A stretch of 64,000 nucleotides of DNA from Duganella sp. CF458 (GTDB lineage: Bacteria > Pseudomonadota > Gammaproteobacteria > Burkholderiales > Burkholderiaceae_D), in NCBI RefSeq assembly GCF_900113115.1, contig NZ_FOOF01000017.1, forward strand, positions 91,488 through 155,487. Direction: 5' to 3'. Shown here piece by piece: positions 58,993 to 64,000 of this stretch (its first letter is position 1; each line of letters starts with the position of its first letter). The notes below the pieces were generated by a model that saw nothing but the letters and a program-made list of their open reading frames with translations, was not told the origin of the DNA and did no database searches. Made by a program: the position numbers and the translations under genes.

Positions 58993-60633
58993 TTACTTGG
59001 CGCGCGCCTTGCCGAAGGCGTCGCCCGCTTTCCACTCCGGCATCTTCGGTGCATCGGCCACAATACGGCCCAGGTTCAAGGTGAACTGCGCCATCTGGGT
59101 CATGCCCGCCATCGACCAGTTAGGATCGTATTCGTCGCTGACCTGGTGATAGCTCTTGCGGTAAGCTGCGCGCATCTGCTCCGCCTTCTCCTTGTCGCCC
59201 AGGTAATCGCTGCCCGACGTGATCGAGAACGCCGGCACGCCCGCCTTGGCAAAGCTGAAGTGGTCAGAGCGGAAATAGCCACCGGCCAGGTCCGGCTTCT
59301 CTTTCGCGATCACCATCTTCAAGCCCTTGGCAGCCGCTTCTGCCATTTTCCCCAGGTCCGTGCGCTCGCTGCCGGCAGTGCCGATATCACGCGTGGTGCC
59401 GATCCAGTTCAGCGAATCCAGGTTCAGGTTCGCTGCGGTTTTCGCCAGCGGCCAAAGTGGTGATTCAGCGTACGCCGCGCTACCGAGCAGGCCCTGCTCC
59501 TCCGCCGCGACCCACAGGAACATCTGGCTGCGCTTGGCCGGCGACTTCACTGCTTCCTGCGCCATGGCCAGCAAGGCCGCGCTGCCGGATGCATTGTCGA
59601 CCGCGCCGTTGTAGATGGTGTCGCCGCTGGTGCCCTGCTTACCCAGGTGGTCCCAGTGCGCCGAGTAGATCACCACTTCATCTTTCAGCTTTGGATCGGT
59701 GCCCGGCACCACACCCGCCACGTTGAATTGCTCGACGTTGCGCACTTCGGCCTTCATATCGCCTACCAGCTTGGCCTTCAGCGCCACCGGCTGGAAATCC
59801 TTGCGTTCAGCTGCGGCGCGCAACTGGTCCAGGTCCAGGCCTGCCGCCTTGAACAGCGCCAGCGCAGTCTCGTTGGTCAGCCAGCCTTGCAGTTCGGTGC
59901 CCGGCGTGCCTTGCGCAAGCTGGAAGCGCTCCACACCATCCCAGCTGTTTTTCACCACGCTGTAGCCATACGAAGCCGACGCGTCGGTGTGGATCAGCAA
60001 AGCACCAATCGCGCCCTTGCGCTTGGCTTCCTCGAATTTATAGGTCCAGCGGCCATAGTAAGTCAGGGCCTTGCCGCCGAAACGGTTGGGCGCTTCAGCC
60101 GTCGGCATCGGATCGTTGACCATCATGACGATGATCTTGCCCCTCACATCCTGGCCTTTGTAGTCGTCCCAGCCTTCTTCCGAAGCGGTGATGCCATAGC
60201 CGACGAAGACCAGGTCGGCATTAAAGCTGTGTGCAGGCTTTGCATCGCCCGGAGCGTAGACCCAGTCCTTGCCGAAGCTCGCCGGCAGTGCCGCGCCATT
60301 CGCCTCCAGGCGCAGGTTGGAGGCGGCTGCGTCAGTCTTGACGCCGGCGATCTTTACCAATTGGCGGTAGGTTAAGCCATCGACTGGCTTCAGGCCCACG
60401 GCCAAGGCCTGGTTTTCCAGGTAGGAGACAGTCAGGTCGCCGCCGCGCTGGCCAGTGCCGCGGCCTTCCAGCAGGTCGCTGGACAGGAACGCCAGGTGGG
60501 CGCGCAGCGGTGCTTCCTGCACGATCGGCTGCACTGCCTTACTGCCTTTAACGCCTGCTGCGTGGACTGGAGCCAGCGCCAGAGCAATGCTGGCAGCCAG
60601 GGTGGACGCTACGAAGGTGATGGATTTAGTCAT
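58993..60633 (-). CDS. Secreted M28-family aminopeptidase
   Basis: This is a 546-residue zinc peptidase. A signal peptide (ITFVASTLAASIALALAPVH) precedes a PA-type insert and an M28 domain with ligands in YSAHWDHLGKQG (H, D), NGAVDNASGSAALLAMAQEA (D), and WVAAEEQGLLGSAAYAES (E-E), then the late DHFSFAKAGVPAFSITSGSD (D, H). All five ligands appear present, so it should be active, releasing N-terminal residues from exported peptides. Start at 60633 (MTKSITF). Confidence 0.93.
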   Translation of the reverse strand: MTKSITFVASTLAASIALALAPVHAAGVKGSKAVQPIVQEAPLRAHLAFLSSDLLEGRGTGQRGGDLTVSYLENQALAVGLKPVDGLTYRQLVKIAGVKTDAAASNLRLEANGAALPASFGKDWVYAPGDAKPAHSFNADLVFVGYGITASEEGWDDYKGQDVRGKIIVMMVNDPMPTAEAPNRFGGKALTYYGRWTYKFEEAKRKGAIGALLIHTDASASYGYSVVKNSWDGVERFQLAQGTPGTELQGWLTNETALALFKAAGLDLDQLRAAAERKDFQPVALKAKLVGDMKAEVRNVEQFNVAGVVPGTDPKLKDEVVIYSAHWDHLGKQGTSGDTIYNGAVDNASGSAALLAMAQEAVKSPAKRSQMFLWVAAEEQGLLGSAAYAESPLWPLAKTAANLNLDSLNWIGTTRDIGTAGSERTDLGKMAEAAAKGLKMVIAKEKPDLAGGYFRSDHFSFAKAGVPAFSITSGSDYLGDKEKAEQMRAAYRKSYHQVSDEYDPNWSMAGMTQMAQFTLNLGRIVADAPKMPEWKAGDAFGKARAK

Positions 60634-60821
60634 GTCTTTGTCTTTTGGATTGTCCATTGGGCACGGCTGATGGCCGCGCGGGCATTCTATCGGATTTGCC
60701 GCGCGCGACGGTCGCAAGCGTTCACCTACCGCTTATGCCTTCTCGTTTTCCGCAAGAATGGCACCCGTCGCATTGCCGAATGCATCGGTCTTTCACGCAA
60801 CTGAACGAACGCTACTGACAA

Positions 60822-61586
60822 TTACTTCCGCAAATTGGGATTATCACCAATGCTGATTTCTACGGAATAGGATCGCTCTGCTAACAAGTCTTGACGTTTA
60901 AACTTGGTTGCTTCACTTCCTGCGCGCGTCTTGGCAGACTTCATAAAGTCGTCGCTTAAATCCTTTCGATCTCCCCAGAGCCGACGCCCATTGATCAGAG
61001 TGACGGTAAGCCTAAGATTGTTTTTTGTCATGTCGAGCGCCATCGCACGCTGTGCGAAGAATTGTGAATCAAGAAATGCATCCTCAATCTCGTCAAGCGT
61101 GTCGGCCTTACGTGTACTATCAAAATTTGCCTTGAAGCGTGATGCGGTCGAATGCGGTATTTCGGCCAAGCCTTGGGTGAGAAGACTTTGCCGAAATTTG
61201 CGAATGTATGCAACGGCGGTCGGCAAATCGACATAGTCGTCAAACGCTTGAACGGTCACAGCATAGACTGTAGGTTCTGGAGTGCCTTCACTCAATGCGT
61301 GAATATGCGATCCCAGGGATTCATATCGACTATTTCGTGCGAACTGCAACTTCAGCGTAGCGTCCGAATAGATAAAAGTATGCGGCTGCGTAATCACATG
61401 AAAGACAGATCCGGGTTTCGTAAAACTGTCAGGAAAGCGATAAGTCGAATTTTCTTGCACCTGCCTTACCGGTTGCCCCAAGTGCACGACAACGGTCGGG
61501 TTTACCATGGGCTGTGACGAGCGGCTGCAAGCCGCCATGGCTATTAAAACTCCAAATACGACAACTTTTAAATCTTTCAAATTCAT
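60822..61586 (-). CDS. Lipoprotein, immunity-like (254 aa), lower GC
   Basis: Unknown lipoprotein with lipobox (VVVFGVLIAMAACSRSSQ) and a mixed alpha/beta body (YAVTVQAFDDYVDLPTAVAY, TLINGRRLWGDRKDLSDDF). Its GC content is lower than the surrounding genome, as for the upstream gene. It begins one base after the stop of the truncated gene at 61588 and is translationally linked. Toxin-immunity pairing is a guess from this arrangement. Confidence 0.7.
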   Translation of the reverse strand: MNLKDLKVVVFGVLIAMAACSRSSQPMVNPTVVVHLGQPVRQVQENSTYRFPDSFTKPGSVFHVITQPHTFIYSDATLKLQFARNSRYESLGSHIHALSEGTPEPTVYAVTVQAFDDYVDLPTAVAYIRKFRQSLLTQGLAEIPHSTASRFKANFDSTRKADTLDEIEDAFLDSQFFAQRAMALDMTKNNLRLTVTLINGRRLWGDRKDLSDDFMKSAKTRAGSEATKFKRQDLLAERSYSVEISIGDNPNLRK

Positions 61587-61587
61587 A

Positions 61588-62544
61588 TTAGATCCCAACT
61601 GACCTTCTCAATACCGGTTGGACAAGTCCCTTCGAGTGACCCAAGCGATCCTGATAATACTCGATGAAGGCATCGCCGGCTGGCTTTTGACGCATCCCGT
61701 TTATAGTTCGGAACCCATTAGCCGCGATTGCCACACGATTCTCAAGCTTTGTTAAGTCTCCGGCACCATCGGGCATCGGAATTGAAATTCCATTTCCACG
61801 ATCGGCTGCTGGATTAACGCCTATGTAGATATCTGGACGCACGACTGGCATGCCGAAATAGCGCCTCATAAATTCATTCGTCTTCGCAAACGTTGTCATC
61901 ACCGGTTGATCCCACATCTTCTGCAAGTTCGCTTGTTCGTGACGTCCCATCTCAATGGCCGCACGGGTCTGTCGAATGTAGAAACCTTCCATATCCCCGC
62001 GATCGCGGTATCGCTCTGCATCGGCTTGAAGTTCAAACGACTTCCTGGCGGCAGGTGTCATTCCTTCGAACGTTGCCGAACTCAGCGATTCTGCACCGTA
62101 TATCTTATGCATCAATGCGAGACTACCGACGTCCTTCAGGACGCCGAGCTGTCCTTTCAATGTCTCATTTGCCATTGTTCGAACGGTTTCACCCAAACCA
62201 GCGGCCAGAGCACGTCCACCGTCATCAGATTCCCGCCCGAGTCGGAGCTCATTTGGCTGCGATGCAACTGTATTCATCGCATCCGCAACTGTATAAGATT
62301 CCGCCAATCCTATGCGAACGGTATTGGCGGCAAATATGCCCAACTGTGTCCACATGAAATCGGGATTGGCCTTGTTCAGCGCATCGTACCTAGCCAAAAC
62401 GAAGGCATTGACCGCCATCGCAGTCTTTGCCTCGTTATAGTCGGCGGCGGCTGCAATGTTACGCACCGATTCAATGTCACGATCGAGGTTTGCATTCAAT
62501 TTATTGAAGTCTTCCGCCTGATTCTTGCCTGAGACGCCCGCCAT
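61588..62544 (-). pseudogene. 5'-truncated unknown gene (318 codons left), possible toxin
   Basis: The minus-strand frame ends intact (VQPVLRRSVGI stop) but its upstream end meets the IS3-family element at about 62547; the ATG at 62544 has no ribosome-binding site and a stop lies upstream inside the IS, so the real N-terminus has been lost or displaced. The remaining sequence is helical (FVLARYDALNKANPDFMWTQ, LGIFAANTVRIGLAES), weakly reminiscent of DUF2515-type proteins. Lower GC and its downstream lipoprotein suggest an accessory effector/immunity pair; confident naming is not possible. Confidence 0.6.
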
Positions 62545-62612
62545 CCCCCGGTGTCAAAATAGTTGTCGCTCCAATAGATCTGAGAAAATGGGGGCGATAA
62601 CAGGAGTGAGAA

Positions 62613-63092
62613 GTGGCACGGTACGGACAGGAATTCAAAGACAAAGCGGTGGCGCGGTTGTTGCCGCCCGAAAGCGCATCGATCAAGGACGTGGCATTGT
62701 CTGTGGGCGTAAGCGAGTCGACCTTGGAACGCTGGCGCAGCGAAGCATTGGCGAGCCCGACACAGCGCCGCGAATGGACACCCGCTGCGCGGTTTGAAGC
62801 GGTGCTGGCGACATCCATCATGGACGAATCCCATAAGAGTGCCTGGTGCCGCAGCAATGGCGTGTATCCGCACGAACTGGCGCTATGGCGCGAGCAGGCG
62901 ATCAACGCGCTGGGCCAGCCAGGAGAAAAGCGTTTGAGCGCAGCTGAAGCCAAGCAAGACAAGCGCCGTATCAAGGAACTTGAGCGTGAGGTGCGTCGCA
63001 AGGACAAAGCGCTGGCCGAAACAGCAGCGTTGCTGGTACTGTCAAAAAAAGCCGAGGCGATCTTCAGCAAGTACAAGGCCGAGGACGAATGA
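62613..63092 (+). CDS. IS3-family transposase OrfA
   Basis: This 159-residue protein has a helix-turn-helix of HTH_Tnp_1 type (EFKDKAVARLLPPESASIKD, VALSVGVSESTLERWRSEAL) and a C-terminal leucine/charged coiled coil (LGQPGEKRLSAAEAKQDKRR, ALAETAALLVLSKKAEAIFS). It starts at GTG (62613), with AGGAG upstream. It binds the terminal repeats and is normally fused to OrfB by -1 frameshifting. Confidence 0.9.
   Translation: MARYGQEFKDKAVARLLPPESASIKDVALSVGVSESTLERWRSEALASPTQRREWTPAARFEAVLATSIMDESHKSAWCRSNGVYPHELALWREQAINALGQPGEKRLSAAEAKQDKRRIKELEREVRRKDKALAETAALLVLSKKAEAIFSKYKAEDE
63044..63051 (+). other. Probable -1 frameshift site A7G
   Basis: AAAAAAAG, in the OrfA frame as A-AAA-AAA-G, matches the slippery motif used by IS3 elements for OrfAB fusion. 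The -1 frame is open from here to the OrfB start at 63089, so a fusion could form. Confidence 0.6.
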
Positions 63093-63826
63093 TCGACCTC
63101 GAAGATCGCCAGACTCTGGCCCAAGAAATCAAAGAAGCATGCCAAGCCGGTGCTCGCTTGAGCGAAGCATGCGCCACCGTTGGCCTGAGTGCCCGCACGC
63201 TGCAGCGCTGGCAGGCGTGCGGCGGTTTGGCCAGTGGTGACCGCCGACCGATGGCAGCGCGTCCCACGCCATCGCACGCATTGTCCGAGGGCGAGCGAGC
63301 AGCCGTGCTGGCCGCCGCAAATGAACCACGCTTTGCCGATATGCCGCCGGCCCGCATCGTTCCCATGCTGGCCGACGAAGGCATCTATCTGGCCAGCGAA
63401 TCGACATTCAGCCGCGTCTTGCGTGCCCATGGTCAGGTGCGTCATCGCGGCCGGGCCAAAGCGCCTCGGCAGCAGCGCCCGCCGACCACCCACATCGCCA
63501 CCGCACCTGGCCAGGTGTGGTGCTGGGATATGACGTATTTGCCGACAGCCGTGGCGGGCCGCTGGTTTTACCTGTACCTGATCCTGGACCTCTACAGCCG
63601 TAAGATCATTGGTTGGGAAGTGCATGCCGAAGATGATGCCGACCATGCCAGTCATTTGGTGCGGCGTACCGCCCTGATTGAAGGCGTCGCCATGCGCCAC
63701 AACAAGCCTGTGCTGCATGGCGATAACGGCGCTACCCTGAAGGCCACTACGGTGTTGGCGATGCTGCATTGGCTGGGCATCAAGCCGTCCTACTCAGTCG
63801 GCCCTGAACAATTGAACGGAGCCTGA
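63089..63826 (+). pseudogene. IS3-family transposase OrfB, 3'-truncated
   Basis: The OrfB catalytic core begins normally, ALSEGERAAVLAAANEPRF then WCWDMTYLPTAVAGRWFYLY (first DDE Asp) and VLHGDNGATLKATTVLAML (second Asp). After KPSYS the sequence changes to foreign codons (VGPEQLNGA stop), so the glutamate of the DDE triad is lost. The protein cannot be an active transposase by itself. Its ATG overlaps the OrfA stop (ATGA). Confidence 0.88.
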
Positions 63827-64000
63827 TTCTAAAGGCGAAACGCCTGAAAAACACTGCTGTAATTTGCAAGGTTTCGTTAGAATAGAGGCAATTCCTTGCA
63901 AATTCCAGAGGGGCAGATGGGACCAAAGCCAGTCGGACCGCAAAGCAATGACATGTTTCGCCAACGGCTAGACGAGTTGGTGAACCCGCAGCACCCGCTG
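63796..64000 (+). mobile_element. Second insertion sequence (IS5-like), cut by window end
   Basis: From about 63796 the sequence no longer matches IS3 OrfB. A non-coding left end of about 120 bases (TGATTCTAAAGGCGAAACGCC...) precedes a transposase start at 63917. Its exact left boundary cannot be set because only one end is visible. It is inserted within the IS3 OrfB. Confidence 0.6.
63917..64000 (+). CDS. IS5-like transposase, 3' partial
   Basis: The frame starts MGPKPVGPQSNDMFRQRLDE, with GAGGGG before the ATG, and continues LVNPQHPL to the window end. The N-terminal pattern R-L-D-E-x(2)-N-x(2)-H-P-L is what IS5-family DDE transposases show. Only 28 codons are visible, so the family call rests on resemblance. 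Confidence 0.62.
   Translation, partial: MGPKPVGPQSNDMFRQRLDELVNPQHPL

Larger units (their letters stand above)
62550..63795 (+). mobile_element. IS3-family insertion sequence, interrupted at its 3' end
   Basis: The element begins near 62550 with TGTCAAAATAGTTGTCGC..., which I take as the left terminal repeat. OrfA and OrfB are arranged in the normal overlapping manner. The right part is missing: OrfB diverges from IS3 sequence after KPSYS (about 63795), where a second element begins. The left boundary is judged only from the end of homology and has not been matched to the missing right repeat; no target duplication can be verified. Confidence 0.75.

Noticed and set aside
1..64000. tRNA, rRNA or prophage genes
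   Set aside because: No tRNA cloverleaf ends, rRNA stretches, integrase or phage structural genes were recognised when reading both strands; short ncRNAs cannot be excluded by eye.

Overview
The window is about 64 kb of GC-rich chromosome from a betaproteobacterium. Its protein content and gene style point to Oxalobacteraceae (Massilia / Duganella / Janthinobacterium group). This is inferred from remembered resemblance of proteins such as EtfAB, AlaS, GlnS, the DUF5610 protein and the GTCAGACC-type intergenic palindromes; no database search was possible. No tRNA, rRNA, CRISPR array or prophage was recognised.

Layout. 1-16.7 kb is mostly core: the end of an Ada-type repair regulator, an acyl-CoA dehydrogenase with EtfA/EtfB, a TusA-like protein, alaS, a glycerophosphodiesterase, a CoA-transferase, a divergent MFS/LysR pair, a four-gene operon of a J-domain protein plus three unknown proteins, and glnS. 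16.8-20.2 kb holds an orphan CHASE-domain histidine kinase and a remarkable protein: a GRDP-like (DUF1399-type) N-terminal domain followed by 19 copies of AYSGRV. Three perfect FNR/ANR boxes (TTGAT-N4-ATCAA) precede these two genes. 20.2-34.1 kb is housekeeping and signalling: an SDR protein, a ferredoxin-reductase, transporters, an HPF-like protein, a cNMP-GGDEF protein, sbcB, pyrF and a LemA/TPM operon.

34.2-40.4 kb is an orphan type VI secretion island. It encodes VgrG with a C-terminal extension, a cell-wall effector with lytic transglycosylase, LysM and possible amidase parts, two secreted immunity-like proteins and a PAAR tip. 40.5-47.9 kb has a chemoreceptor, a VanZ-like protein, a lipoprotein, TraB/GumN, an M20 peptidase, a solute-binding protein and an MFS pump.

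47.9-57.3 kb looks like a coherent, poorly described export system. A minus-strand operon of four secreted proteins shares a D-x-ELS-x-V-x-G-x-DG motif just after the signal peptide. It diverges from a plus-strand operon of a C39-type cysteine peptidase, an outer-membrane barrel, a FadL-like porin, a DUF2059 protein, an AraC regulator, a fifth motif-bearing protein with an MshEN-like N-terminus, and a START-like protein. The C39-plus-barrel arrangement recalls the Pseudomonas Fap amyloid system, but the substrates differ.

57.3-64 kb has a DUF4019-like protein, a FadR-type regulator and an M28 peptidase. The end is a decayed lower-GC accessory region: a 5'-truncated unknown gene with a downstream lipoprotein, cut by an IS3-family element that is itself interrupted by a second, IS5-like element running off the window.
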